Of a stretch of 64,000 bases of DNA, positions 53,194 to 62,732 are shown piece after piece. The notes under the pieces were generated by a model. It did not search any database. It had not been told where the DNA came from and saw nothing but the letters and a program-made list of their open reading frames with translations. This stretch comes from CAYMWF01 sp964394085 [NCBI: uncultured Gemmatimonadota bacterium] (GTDB lineage: Bacteria > GCA-2686955 > CAYMWF01), in contig CAYMWF010000022.1 of the NCBI GenBank assembly GCA_964394085.1, forward strand, positions 1 to 64,000. Reading direction: 5' to 3'. The number at the start of each line of letters is the position of its first letter. Position 1 is the first letter of the stretch. A program made the position numbers and the translations under genes.

Positions 53194-54728
53194 GCGTGCT
53201 CGATCCCCATGTTTGAACCGGTCGGCGCCTCTGCCGGCCTTAGGAGATTCATCGGCCAGAGTTTGTAGATGAATCTCAGTTTTTTCGGCAGATATTCCTG
53301 AATCAGCTCACGATCACCTTCTTCCATTCGACCGAACAGCAGGAACAAGAATAAAAGACCACCAGCCGGTAATATCAGCAGGCACATTTTAAGGTCGTAC
53401 GAAATCCATGTGAAATAACTTGATGCTATCGCGTACGGTAAAAGGGATGTGACGATTATACGCAGCATTTTCCAGTCGATGGACGGAGTTAATTCGTTAC
53501 CCAGGAACTTCTTGCTTATCAATGCTGCAACGGTGAAAGTAAAAAGCTGCCCGGCCGCAACTCCAATCGGACCGAAACGCTGAATCAGCAGATACCCGAA
53601 GAATAACGAACAAGTAGCGGAAACAATTTCCAATTTGAGGGATTTACTTGGCGGTGCAAGAATCATCAACCAGGTTTGATGAAAAAATGAAAAGGCGAAA
53701 GGGATCATCGCCAAAGCAAGGATAATCAGAATCGGCCAGGTGGAGCTGTAATTGTCTCCGGCGTACAAGTCGAGCAGCGGTCGGGCGAAAAGGATTGTGA
53801 AACCGGCAAGGGTGACGAAGATTATTATGACCCAGCGCGAAACCTTGTGGTACGCCGATTCGAGGGCGTCTCTTCCCCGGTGTTTGACCTCGGCGAGCCT
53901 GGGAGCAATAGGCCTTAATACGGATTCACAAATTATCAGGAAATAGGAAATGACTTTATATGCAATAAAATATGTGGCCAGCTGTTCTGGTTTGAGCAGT
54001 ATGCTGATGAGCATATAATCTGCTTTTGTAGAAAGAAATCTAACGATTCCATAGAGATAGAAAGGGAAGGAAAATTTCAAAATGGAAAACCCGGGGAAAA
54101 GCCTGGTTTTCGGACTCAAATAACGCAGGAGCCGGTGAAAGTAGCATAGAGTACCAAGTGCATAGCCGATTGAAAGAGAGAAAAGTATGCCCGAAGGACC
54201 GAACAGATGGTAAAAAGGTACCAGGAGGAGCCTCTGTGAAATCTGAGTCAGAAGGATTGTCCGGCCGATCAGGCTGAACTCTTTAACCGATTGCATTCTA
54301 AGAGCGCTCAGAGTGTAATTGGCGCCGAAAAAAATCAGAGGGACGAAGAAAACAGGATTGACCAGAAAAGCGTGCTCCTTGAGAAATATTCCGATAATAT
54401 GGTCTGAGTTGAAATAGAAAAGAAATAGGATGATAAAAAGGAAGAGATTGGTGGTGAATATATCCGCAGCTAGCAGGGAAGCCCTTTTTTCAGTTTCACC
54501 TTTTCTACTGAATTCCGGAACGAGTCGCAGGACTGATGATGGTAGCCCGAGTGAAACAACAGATCCCGTAATACCGATAAGCACCATTGAAATTGGAATC
54601 AAGGCCAACTCGACCTTGTCGACGGTTCGGACGATATAAATCGAAATCAGTATAGAAAAAAAATTGACACCGATGTTCGACCCGATCAACCTGGTGCCGT
54701 CTTTCAGGATGCCGATGCTTCTGTTCAT
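53190..54728 (-). CDS. wzx: Wzx-type lipid-linked oligosaccharide flippase
   Basis: 512 residues with about 14 predicted membrane helices and no soluble domain. N-terminal RLIGSNIGVNFFSILISIYIVRTVDKVELA fits polysaccharide-transport (MOP superfamily) flippases. It would move the undecaprenyl-diphosphate-linked repeat unit across the inner membrane. It is the second gene of the minus-strand operon, 41 bp after the Wzc-like gene, and overlaps the CapK-like gene by 4 bp. Confidence 0.85.
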   Translation of the reverse strand: MNRSIGILKDGTRLIGSNIGVNFFSILISIYIVRTVDKVELALIPISMVLIGITGSVVSLGLPSSVLRLVPEFSRKGETEKRASLLAADIFTTNLFLFIILFLFYFNSDHIIGIFLKEHAFLVNPVFFVPLIFFGANYTLSALRMQSVKEFSLIGRTILLTQISQRLLLVPFYHLFGPSGILFSLSIGYALGTLCYFHRLLRYLSPKTRLFPGFSILKFSFPFYLYGIVRFLSTKADYMLISILLKPEQLATYFIAYKVISYFLIICESVLRPIAPRLAEVKHRGRDALESAYHKVSRWVIIIFVTLAGFTILFARPLLDLYAGDNYSSTWPILIILALAMIPFAFSFFHQTWLMILAPPSKSLKLEIVSATCSLFFGYLLIQRFGPIGVAAGQLFTFTVAALISKKFLGNELTPSIDWKMLRIIVTSLLPYAIASSYFTWISYDLKMCLLILPAGGLLFLFLLFGRMEEGDRELIQEYLPKKLRFIYKLWPMNLLRPAEAPTGSNMGIEHA

Positions 54729-54769
54729 TTACAATTGTTACTCCGTTCAGCACTTCGTCTCCGGAAAAA

Positions 54770-57181
54770 TCAGTCACTAAAGAAATTGCTCTCAGCTTCA
54801 CCTGTCTCCGGAACGGGTTCGGGAACGGATACAAGATCTTCATTCTTAGCGTTCGACATGTGAGTGAAAACCTGCATGGTTCCGAAAATGGCACAGATCA
54901 GCAGCACCGCTGAAGTAGCCATAATCTTTTTAAAGAACTTGTTTGTCCTGGATTTAGCGTCGTCCACATCGTGATGATAATAATGGTAATAGGAGTAATA
55001 AGCGTATTTGCCGAAGTACTTGTCCAGTGTAATATTGTTGATGACTACACCGAGTATCCTCGCATTTACTTTTGTCAGGAGTTTAACGGCCTGGCCGCCG
55101 GTATCTTGTTGTGTTTGAGCATGGGATACAACAAGAAGGGTACCATCGATAATAGAACTGAGAATGGCGGCGTCGGTAACCGCGACTATCGGCGGAGTAT
55201 CGAATACGATGTAATCATAGGAAGCTTTCAAACGCTCGAGGAGGGCTTTCATTTTCTCTGAGCCGAGAAGCTCCGATGGATTAGGCGGCAGAGTCCCCGA
55301 TGTAAGCACCGACAGGTTGGGAATCACATCACCGGTAATGACCTCATCCAGGTCGAGATCTTCCATAAGCAGGTTGGTAATTCCTTTTTCCGTGTTAAGA
55401 CCGAAAAGTTTGTTGATTATCGGCTTTCTGAGATCCGTATCTACAAGTAGAACCTTCGCCCCCATTTGAGCCATTGTTATGGAGAGGTTGCCTGCCGTCG
55501 TCGATTTGCCCTCTTTCGGGCTCGGGCTCGTAACGGCAAGAGTTTTTATCGGCATGTCAGGTCTTGTAAATTGGATATTAGTCCTGAGAGTCCGGTATGA
55601 TTCGGATATCGGGGATTTCGGATTGAAATGAGTTATCAGCCTGCGTTTGATTTCTGCCGGAGAATTTTTACCAATCTTGGTTCCCGATGTTCCCTGCTCT
55701 TCGGCGACGGCTTCAAGCGCTCGATCCTGGATGCGATTTTCAAAGGGTTTCTTTTTATCCACCTGGATGATCGGAACCGAGCCGAGCACTGCCAGGCGCA
55801 GACTTCTCTCTGCATCCTCGATCGTTTTGATTGTCGTATCTGAATACTCGAGAATAAACGTGACTCCGATGCCGAGGGAGAGTCCTAGAAGTATTCCCAT
55901 TATCAGGTTTAGTTTTTTCTTCGGGCTGATAGGGTAGATGGGGGGTTTAGCCTTGTCGATGACTTTGACGTTTCCTATCTCACCGGCTTCCGCGATTTTG
56001 ATCTCCTCATACTTCTCCATCATCATGAGGTAGGTACTCTCATTAACCCGGTATTCCCGCTCCAACCTGGCCAGCTCAAGCTCCTTCGTCGGGATCGATT
56101 CCATTTTCGTACTGTTTTTTTCAAGGATTGCACTGAGTGCCTCTTCACGTGCGTTAAGTGTTTCCCATTCAACTTCAAGGGCGAGGATTTTACCGACGAG
56201 TTCTTGAGAGAAGAGAAGCGGATCAACCGGAGAAAGCCCCTCGGCGATAATCTTCTGGGTTCGCTCGGCTAGTTTTGACTTAGCCCCCGTGATTTTTCGC
56301 TCGAGCATCTGTACCTGTTCGCCATCCTGCGGCGCACCTCTGACGAGAAGAATGGTCAACTCGGTCTGCAGACTGGTTAATTCACGTTTTATCTCCTGAA
56401 CCACCGGGCTCGAGTCATCGATCAACTCATCGACCAGTCGATCCTGACGTTCCTGGAGCTGGTTTCTGAGGTATTTAAGCCGGTGTTCCGTGGCTAATCT
56501 TTCTGTTTTGGCTTCATTAAAAAGTTCCTCGAAATCTCCCCACTGTTGTACGAACTCTTCAAGTTCGGCTGAGAGAGAGATGATATTGTGGTCTTCCTTG
56601 AATTTTTTTAGATTGACCTCTACCGCCTGAAGACGCGGCCTGATGCTCTCCAGCTGCCTTTCGAGGAAGGATCTAACCTCCGAGAACTCATCCCGGTGAA
56701 AACTGATATTTGTATTTCGGTACACCGCAGCGTACGTATTGACGATGATCGCCGCAAGTTCAGGATCGGAAGTTCTGAAGACTATTTTCACAAAGTCGGT
56801 GTTTTTTGTGGGCACAACTGTCAGTTCCTGCCGGAGCAGGACTACGGCCAGATCTTTTTCAGTGCCGAATCTCTCGGCCACCTTCGGAAGGTGTTTTATT
56901 CGCTCGTAGACTTTTTCTGAGATTGTGCGACTCTTCAGGAGCTCGCATTCATTATTGACCGGATTCTGCTGAGGATAGAAACTGCTCGGATCGAACAAGG
57001 ACATCTCCATCTTGTTCGTTTCAATCATCAAGGTCCCGGTTGCTTCGTATACAGGAGCAGCCCGGAAGGTGAAAAACATCGTTACAAGCACCACTATCGA
57101 TACCAGCGCGAAAATCAGCCACTTCCCGGTCCATATGATGCGGAAATAATCGGATATCTGGACTGGTTTATCTTTGTGCAT
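54770..57181 (-). CDS. wzc: Wzc-like chain-length regulator and tyrosine autokinase
   Basis: 803 residues from ATG 57181 (AAAGGG nine bases upstream); the frame is open to 57220. Wzz-type N terminus with first membrane helix (about 19-40), a long periplasmic coiled coil with a GNVR-like region near ARLEREYRVNESTY, and a second helix (about 425-445). A BY-kinase domain follows, with Walker A SPSPKEGKSTTAGN, Walker A' VLLVDTDLRKP and Walker B IVFDTPP. Eight tyrosines cluster at about 722-735. Unusually, the protein continues into a third hydrophobic helix (about 753-772) and a 30-residue acidic tail, whereas Wzc normally ends at the Tyr cluster. It heads the minus-strand polysaccharide operon. 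Confidence 0.9.
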   Translation of the reverse strand: MHKDKPVQISDYFRIIWTGKWLIFALVSIVVLVTMFFTFRAAPVYEATGTLMIETNKMEMSLFDPSSFYPQQNPVNNECELLKSRTISEKVYERIKHLPKVAERFGTEKDLAVVLLRQELTVVPTKNTDFVKIVFRTSDPELAAIIVNTYAAVYRNTNISFHRDEFSEVRSFLERQLESIRPRLQAVEVNLKKFKEDHNIISLSAELEEFVQQWGDFEELFNEAKTERLATEHRLKYLRNQLQERQDRLVDELIDDSSPVVQEIKRELTSLQTELTILLVRGAPQDGEQVQMLERKITGAKSKLAERTQKIIAEGLSPVDPLLFSQELVGKILALEVEWETLNAREEALSAILEKNSTKMESIPTKELELARLEREYRVNESTYLMMMEKYEEIKIAEAGEIGNVKVIDKAKPPIYPISPKKKLNLIMGILLGLSLGIGVTFILEYSDTTIKTIEDAERSLRLAVLGSVPIIQVDKKKPFENRIQDRALEAVAEEQGTSGTKIGKNSPAEIKRRLITHFNPKSPISESYRTLRTNIQFTRPDMPIKTLAVTSPSPKEGKSTTAGNLSITMAQMGAKVLLVDTDLRKPIINKLFGLNTEKGITNLLMEDLDLDEVITGDVIPNLSVLTSGTLPPNPSELLGSEKMKALLERLKASYDYIVFDTPPIVAVTDAAILSSIIDGTLLVVSHAQTQQDTGGQAVKLLTKVNARILGVVINNITLDKYFGKYAYYSYYHYYHHDVDDAKSRTNKFFKKIMATSAVLLICAIFGTMQVFTHMSNAKNEDLVSVPEPVPETGEAESNFFSD

Positions 57182-57425
57182 ATGCAAAAGCCCTTTCGAT
57201 GCAATAGATTCCAAACACATTGAACATAAACAGTTTTTCGGTTTTCCGGCAAAGCCCTTTAGTTCAAACAGTCGGTGAAACCGGTTACGGATATCAATTT
57301 CCAGCCCTGTTTTCCAATATTGATAGGTGAATAGATCGAATACTGAAATTGCTTCAGAAGAAGAATGGAAATCCGATATTTCTACCGGGCCATCATTTTG
57401 TGGTGGTCAACGGGTCTGCAGACGC
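57182..57425. other. Divergent intergenic region (wzc / UXS)
   Basis: No gene is seen. It should contain the minus-strand promoter of the wzc operon, but no clear -35/-10 pair was found. The minus-strand TTGACC near 57404-57409 has no good -10 at 17 bp. Confidence 0.4.
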
Positions 57426-57454
57426 TTGACAGCTTGTTTCCCTTCACCTAACAT
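57426..57454 (+). promoter_or_regulatory. Sigma70-type promoter for UDP-glucuronate decarboxylase gene
   Basis: TTGACA at 57426-57431 and TAACAT at 57449-57454 are 17 bp apart. The -35 is perfect and the -10 matches 4 of 6. Transcription would start near 57461, about 60 nt before the TTG start at 57520. One arm of a 10-bp inverted repeat lies in the spacer. Confidence 0.6.
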
Positions 57455-57505
57455 CAAGAATCGGGTTTATGTTAAATGCCGGTTCTCCGGATTTAGGGAA
57501 ACAAG
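57433..57505. promoter_or_regulatory. 10-bp inverted repeat flanking the promoter, possible operator
   Basis: CTTGTTTCCC at 57433-57442, between the -35 and -10, is the exact reverse complement of GGGAAACAAG at 57496-57505, just before the ribosome binding site. The centres are 63 bp apart, about six helical turns. The first arm lies upstream of the predicted transcription start, so an RNA hairpin is unlikely and a DNA-binding regulator with looping is a better guess. Confidence 0.4.
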
Positions 57506-57519
57506 TCAAGGAGTTGAGA

Positions 57520-58455
57520 TTGGCCAGAGTACTAGTAACGGGTGGCGCGGGATTCATCGGTTCACATCTTTGTGAGCATCTGCTTATCGAAGGTTTCCAG
57601 GTGATCGCTATGGATAATCTGATCACTGGAAATATCAGGAATGTCGAGCATCTCGCGGGTAATGAACATTTTACTTTCGTTAAACATGATGTAACTGAAT
57701 ATATCTATGTCGCGGGCGATATCGATTTTATCTTCCATTTCGCATCTCCCGCCAGTCCGATCGATTATCTTGAACTCCCGATTCAAACTCTGAAGGTGGG
57801 CGCCCTGGGAACGCATAAAGCACTCGGATTGGCGAAAGAGAAAGGTGCGCGATTCCTTTTGGCCTCGACTTCTGAAGTCTATGGCGACCCGTTGATTCAT
57901 CCTCAGCAGGAAGACTACTGGGGCAATGTCAACCCCATTGGTCCCAGGGGAGTATACGATGAAGCCAAACGATTCGCCGAAGCTTTGGTGATGGCATATC
58001 ACCGGTATCATAACGTCGATACCAGAATCGCCAGAATCTTTAATACCTACGGCCCCCGTATGAGGGCGAAAGACGGCAGGGTCGTTCCTAATTTTATCAA
58101 TCAATGTCTGCAGGGAGAACCGTTGACCGTATATGGTGACGGAAACCAGACAAGGAGCTTCTGTTTTATTTCCGATCTTATCAGGGGTCTTTATACCCTA
58201 TTGATGTCTGACTATTCCGGGCCGGTGAATCTTGGGAATCCTGTTGAAATGACCATAGCGCAATTTGCGGATAAGGTCATCGAGCTCACGAATTCCACAT
58301 CTACTGTCACATACAACCCTTTGCCAAAGGATGATCCGAAAGTGAGACAACCTGATATCGGCCTGGCAAAGAAGGTTCTTGGATGGGAACCGGAGGTTCC
58401 GCTTGAGAAAGGGCTGATGAAAACGATCGAGTATTTCAATGCCCTGCAACAGTAG
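57520..58455 (+). CDS. uxs: UDP-glucuronate decarboxylase (UDP-xylose synthase)
   Basis: 311 residues. [74 protein letters not shown] (Tyr/Lys pair) and [11 protein letters not shown] are diagnostic of UXS enzymes. It converts UDP-glucuronate to UDP-xylose with CO2 release. TTG 57520 is chosen because AAGGAG lies six bases before it and because it gives the standard length; the open frame reaches 57469. Its own promoter is predicted at 57426. Ugd at 7.5 kb supplies the substrate. Confidence 0.92.
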   Translation: MARVLVTGGAGFIGSHLCEHLLIEGFQVIAMDNLITGNIRNVEHLAGNEHFTFVKHDVTEYIYVAGDIDFIFHFASPASPIDYLELPIQTLKVGALGTHKALGLAKEKGARFLLASTSEVYGDPLIHPQQEDYWGNVNPIGPRGVYDEAKRFAEALVMAYHRYHNVDTRIARIFNTYGPRMRAKDGRVVPNFINQCLQGEPLTVYGDGNQTRSFCFISDLIRGLYTLLMSDYSGPVNLGNPVEMTIAQFADKVIELTNSTSTVTYNPLPKDDPKVRQPDIGLAKKVLGWEPEVPLEKGLMKTIEYFNALQQ

Positions 58456-58578
58456 ATTATCCCATGGAGGAGCAATTTGTTTTATCCCGGTTTCTTGTCC
58501 GCCCGGAGGGAGTCAAATACCGGTATTATTGTTATTCTCGTCCCCTGGGGCTAGTGGTGCAATACCGGAACAGAATTG

Positions 58579-60090
58579 ATGGAATCGACTAAAATAAGGG
58601 ATACTGCGGCGCCGCTTCTCAGGGTGATGCTTCCGGAAGTAGCTATTTCTCACCATCCGGTCGGACGAATACGTTTTCTTAAGCGGCACTGGCGCGCGGC
58701 CTACTTCTTTCTTACCTTGTTTCTGGATCAATCGAGTCTTGTAATCGCTTATCTTTCAGCATACATGATGAGATTCGGAACAGTCCCTTATTTTTCTACT
58801 TTACCCTCCTTTTATAGAATTCTCCTTCCGTGTACAAGCTTAATGATGTTTGTCACAATTATCGCTGTAGGTGGGTACAGAAAAGTTGAGAATATTTCTT
58901 TTCAGAAACAGGTGGAAATAGTTTCTCGTGCAGTACTTATTCACGCTGCGGGACTACTGGCGTTTCTTTTCCTTTCCCAGGGGTACGAATACTCGCGCTT
59001 GTTCCTCGGTGTTTTCTTCATGTTCCTCACCACCTATTTATTCATCGTACGGATTTGGATGGATAAGCTGAATCAGTTTATGAGTGAACTGGGTTACGGG
59101 GTTCAGCGTGCATGCATTTTGGGGGTCGGCCATTCCGCCCGCAAGCTGTTTCAACGGTTCTATTCCGCACCCAGTCTGGGGTATAATCTTTGCGGATTCG
59201 TCAGAATGGCTCAAAGGGACGAAGAAATCAGCGAAACCGGACACTCTCTTATCCTTGGATCAGAAGATCATCTCGAAGAGATCATCGACAGGTGGGGGAT
59301 CGAGCAGATATTTACCCTGGAGTGGTCTCTTGAAACAAGTCGATACGATTCAATAGTCGCTCTGTGCGAGAGAAAAGGAGTAGGATTCAAATATATATCT
59401 CCGGCAACAGAATCACTTTTCAACGCATGCAGGCTGGACGATCTTACAGGGATTCCTCTAGTTGTCAGAACTCGCACACCCCTTCGAAGACTCAACAGTT
59501 TTATTATTTCGGTTTTCGACAGGATAACGGCCGTTGTGCTTCTGCTCCTGTTATCTCCTCTTTTTGCGGCTATCGCTCTCGGCATAAAATTCGATTCACG
59601 CGGACCAGTATTTTTTCGCCAGAAAAGATTGACCGAGGGGATGAAGGAATTCATGCTGTTTAAATTTCGCACCATGGTCTCAGGTGCGGATGACAGAAAA
59701 TCGGAACTCGCCTCACTTAATGAGTCCACCGGTCCGATTTTCAAAATCCGGAACGATCCAAGGATTACGGGTGTCGGCAGGATCCTGAGAAAATACTCCC
59801 TTGATGAACTCCCGCAACTTTTTAATGTGGTTCTCGGTGAGATGAGTCTTGTAGGTCCAAGACCTCCTCTCCAGATCGAGGTGGAGAAGTATAAAACCTG
59901 GCAGCTTCAGCGTTTAAAAACAAGGCAGGGGATGACAGGGTTATGGCAAGTCAGCGGTAGAAGCGAACTTACGTTCGAAGAAATGGTGCTTCTTGACTTA
60001 TATTACATTGAGAACAGGCATTTCCTCTTCAATCTTGAAATTTTGATTTCAACTCTCCCTCCCGTTCTGGGCGGCCGGGGGGCATATTAA
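58579..60090 (+). CDS. Polyprenyl-phosphate sugar-phosphate transferase (initiating enzyme)
   Basis: 503 residues, full-length WbaP/WcaJ type. Five N-terminal membrane helices are followed by a CoA-binding-like Rossmann segment (ACILGVGHSARKLFQRF). The catalytic C-terminal domain has FFRQKRLTEGMKEFMLFKFRTMV, RITGVGRILRKYSLDELPQLFNVVLG and MSLVGPRPP. It transfers a sugar-1-phosphate from a UDP-sugar to undecaprenyl phosphate, starting repeat-unit assembly. ATG 58579 is preferred to the TTG one codon earlier. It follows UXS by about 120 bp. Confidence 0.93.
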   Translation: MESTKIRDTAAPLLRVMLPEVAISHHPVGRIRFLKRHWRAAYFFLTLFLDQSSLVIAYLSAYMMRFGTVPYFSTLPSFYRILLPCTSLMMFVTIIAVGGYRKVENISFQKQVEIVSRAVLIHAAGLLAFLFLSQGYEYSRLFLGVFFMFLTTYLFIVRIWMDKLNQFMSELGYGVQRACILGVGHSARKLFQRFYSAPSLGYNLCGFVRMAQRDEEISETGHSLILGSEDHLEEIIDRWGIEQIFTLEWSLETSRYDSIVALCERKGVGFKYISPATESLFNACRLDDLTGIPLVVRTRTPLRRLNSFIISVFDRITAVVLLLLLSPLFAAIALGIKFDSRGPVFFRQKRLTEGMKEFMLFKFRTMVSGADDRKSELASLNESTGPIFKIRNDPRITGVGRILRKYSLDELPQLFNVVLGEMSLVGPRPPLQIEVEKYKTWQLQRLKTRQGMTGLWQVSGRSELTFEEMVLLDLYYIENRHFLFNLEILISTLPPVLGGRGAY

Positions 60091-60125
60091 TCCACTCCCG
60101 GAACCGGGCGCTTGAAATCCGTTGT

Positions 60126-61184
60126 TTAAATAAAATTTACATGAGCAGGTTTCCTGCTCAACTTCCATAGAAACTTGTTGATGTTGTGATGACGGCAATA
60201 GGTTATACAATCGGCAACATTGAGATTTTTTTCGATATCGCTCTGCAGCCGCTTTCTTTTCTCGCTAAGCCATATATCAGCGAAAGAAGCTTCATGTAAA
60301 TTGCCGTAGCAGGCTTCTTCTTCACCGAAAAACATGGAACATGGAACAACTCTCCCGTCCGCGATAATCTGGGTGAGAAAGGGAAGCCCCAGGCAACGGG
60401 GATATGTTCTCAACCATTTATCACTGAAATTGCGCCGTCTGACAATCGGAGTGAAGGATGATGATTCAAGTGATTCCACTTTATCGAACTGGTCCAGACA
60501 ATGTTTATAAAGCTCATCGGGAACTGAATAAGCATTATGCGGATGGGCAGAGAATTTTTTAACGATGAAGTAATCAACGCCGAGTTCCTTGGCGAGCCTA
60601 GCCATCCCGAACACATCTTCTACATTTTCATTGATCAGAATTTGCTGCAAACCCAATGTGACCTGTATGTTCCTGTCCCTTTTTATTCGAACGGCTGACT
60701 CTATGTTACGCAAGGCTTTGTGAAAATCCTGCTCTCGTGCTCGATGAATGCGTGAGTAGAGCGAGGGCGAAGAAGCCTGCATAGTGAAACGAAGCCACTG
60801 CAAAGATTCGATGGTTTCACGAATCATCGCTTCATCATAAAGAATACCATTCGTATTCAAGGCGGCATCAACGCCTGCCTTCTTAGATACGTTCAGCATT
60901 TCTACTATACCGGTATTAAGGGTGGGTTCCCCTTCACCGGCCAATAAAAAGCTTTTTACACCGAATTTCTTGAAATCGTTTACGAGACCGAGAAGGATTT
61001 CCTTCTCCAGTTGCGCCGGTTTGTGCTTTTTAAAATCAACGTAGCACAGAATACACCTGTGATTGCACGCACTCGATGGGCTGATTTCAACGTGAACAGG
61101 GAAAAATTCTTCGTCGCTCAACCATTTTCGTAAAACCGGAATATGGTGGATTAGCTTTGTATCGTCGACTTGAAGCTCGCTCAT
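60126..61184 (-). CDS. Radical SAM protein with SPASM-like C terminus
   Basis: 352 residues. Radical SAM motif CNHRCILC (C-x3-C-x2-C) about residues 40-47, GEGEPTLN as the GGE-type motif, and further cysteines near the C terminus (CLGL, VVPCSMF, ACYGN, CITYC) that could bind an auxiliary cluster. The overall form resembles MoaA/NirJ/SPASM maturases. The substrate is not evident. The start lies 9 bp after the upstream GT-C gene on the same strand, and the gene converges on the sugar transferase. Confidence 0.84.
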   Translation of the reverse strand: MSELQVDDTKLIHHIPVLRKWLSDEEFFPVHVEISPSSACNHRCILCYVDFKKHKPAQLEKEILLGLVNDFKKFGVKSFLLAGEGEPTLNTGIVEMLNVSKKAGVDAALNTNGILYDEAMIRETIESLQWLRFTMQASSPSLYSRIHRAREQDFHKALRNIESAVRIKRDRNIQVTLGLQQILINENVEDVFGMARLAKELGVDYFIVKKFSAHPHNAYSVPDELYKHCLDQFDKVESLESSSFTPIVRRRNFSDKWLRTYPRCLGLPFLTQIIADGRVVPCSMFFGEEEACYGNLHEASFADIWLSEKRKRLQSDIEKNLNVADCITYCRHHNINKFLWKLSRKPAHVNFI

Positions 61185-61193
61185 GGACTTATC

Positions 61194-62732
61194 TCACTTC
61201 CCTAACTCGGGGAAAGGCGCTTCGGGATTGATCCTATACAGTATCACTGATTTATCTCTATTTGAAAAAATCGGTTCATGAGAGGAAAGGCTGTCTGCCC
61301 TTGCATCAATCTCTCCTGCTATAAAGTGGGTGGCTTCTTCGAGTTCCGTAGTCCAGTCTATGGAAGAAACGCGTCCGGTTCTTTCATAATACCTGTGTAA
61401 AAAGAAATACCAGCTTCCGTTCGGTTCGAAAAGTACGGCCCGGCTTCCAGCTGCATCATCAGCGAGCCTGTCGAACAATTCCGGGAAAGCGAGATCAGAC
61501 CTGAAACCAGTGATTTCTTTCGGATTGAAATTTGCGGCTGCTGAAATGATTAAACCTGCGGAAAGAATAAGAGAAACTATACCGTGACTCCACCTTCCGC
61601 CGCCCACTTTGCCAAGCATGTAAAAAGCGTTGTCGAAAATCGAAAGGTAAAAGATCGGGACCAGCCAGCAGAAATGGCGCGGAAGAGGATAGCATGTTTG
61701 CAGTAACAGATTCGTCGCAACAAGTCCCATCAGGGAGAGAAAACCGAAGTCATAAAGGCTGCGCCTGGTCACGGATTTACTCACAAATGAACGTATCAAT
61801 CCGATTAGGAAAGAACCGGTGAAGATAGCCGTAACTATATTCGTAGTAGTGTCCAAATTTCGAGAATAATAGCGGCCTAGAAACATCGTGTCCGAAAACA
61901 GAGCCAGAGCATCGTGAATTTCAAGCGACTTCGCCCAGGGTTCGATAGAAACCGAATACATTCTCAGGATCGTGAAGAACCACAGGGTTGGAGCATGTTT
62001 AGTCTCCAGTAATTCCGATAAAAAAAGCAGCGCTCCGGAGTAATACAACGACATGATGAGGAGCGCAGGACCCGCAAGATATACCAGACTCGATACCCTC
62101 GCCGGCCGCACAGACGGTTGTTTCGACCCGCTCGAATCCAAGGTTTGAATGAGATATGCCAGAATAATCGCCAGAGCCGGATATATGAATGAAGCGATGG
62201 ATAGAGAGGCGCACCCTATCAGAATACCTATAATTACGGATGAAAAACGGGTTCTTGAATGAGTTGCTGAAGAAGATCTCAGGAGGAGGGCCAGGGAAAG
62301 GTAGATAAAGCACAGGCCATAACTGTATCCTCTCGCCATTATCGAGAGGTCCAGTAGATAAGGGTGAAATGCGGCGGCTATAAAAAACGGGATTCCCAGG
62401 TACGCTTCCATTCTCCGCGCAAGCAAAAAAAGCCCGGTGAGAAATCCAATACTTGCCAGCATGGATGGGAAACGAAGGATGAAAAGGGAATCTCCCAGTT
62501 GGTTGAACAATTTGACAACCAGGGTATTGAAAAAGTGATGGTTGGGACCGAGGGATGGATCGAGTATTCTCGAAAGGGGAAGGTCGATATAAGAATCGAC
62601 GGTCCAGGCTTCATCATGAGTTACGGGAGCGATCATCGCTTTCACGCTGTGAAGCACTATCGCTGTCGAAAAAATGAAAACAAGAATGTACCGTACGCCG
62701 CTGGGTTTTAAAGAAAAGGTCATTTGCACCAC
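61194..62732 (-). CDS. GT-C type integral membrane glycosyltransferase
   Basis: 512 residues, about 10-12 membrane helices. The first periplasmic loop has THDEAWTVDSYIDLP with the Asp-Glu pair of GT-C enzymes (GT39/GT83 group). IMARGYSYGLCF is a common follow-on segment. A small soluble C terminus completes it. It probably transfers a sugar from a polyprenyl carrier in the periplasm. The start is GTG 62732 or ATG 62723; no strong ribosome binding site discriminates. Confidence 0.78.
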   Translation of the reverse strand: MVQMTFSLKPSGVRYILVFIFSTAIVLHSVKAMIAPVTHDEAWTVDSYIDLPLSRILDPSLGPNHHFFNTLVVKLFNQLGDSLFILRFPSMLASIGFLTGLFLLARRMEAYLGIPFFIAAAFHPYLLDLSIMARGYSYGLCFIYLSLALLLRSSSATHSRTRFSSVIIGILIGCASLSIASFIYPALAIILAYLIQTLDSSGSKQPSVRPARVSSLVYLAGPALLIMSLYYSGALLFLSELLETKHAPTLWFFTILRMYSVSIEPWAKSLEIHDALALFSDTMFLGRYYSRNLDTTTNIVTAIFTGSFLIGLIRSFVSKSVTRRSLYDFGFLSLMGLVATNLLLQTCYPLPRHFCWLVPIFYLSIFDNAFYMLGKVGGGRWSHGIVSLILSAGLIISAAANFNPKEITGFRSDLAFPELFDRLADDAAGSRAVLFEPNGSWYFFLHRYYERTGRVSSIDWTTELEEATHFIAGEIDARADSLSSHEPIFSNRDKSVILYRINPEAPFPELGK

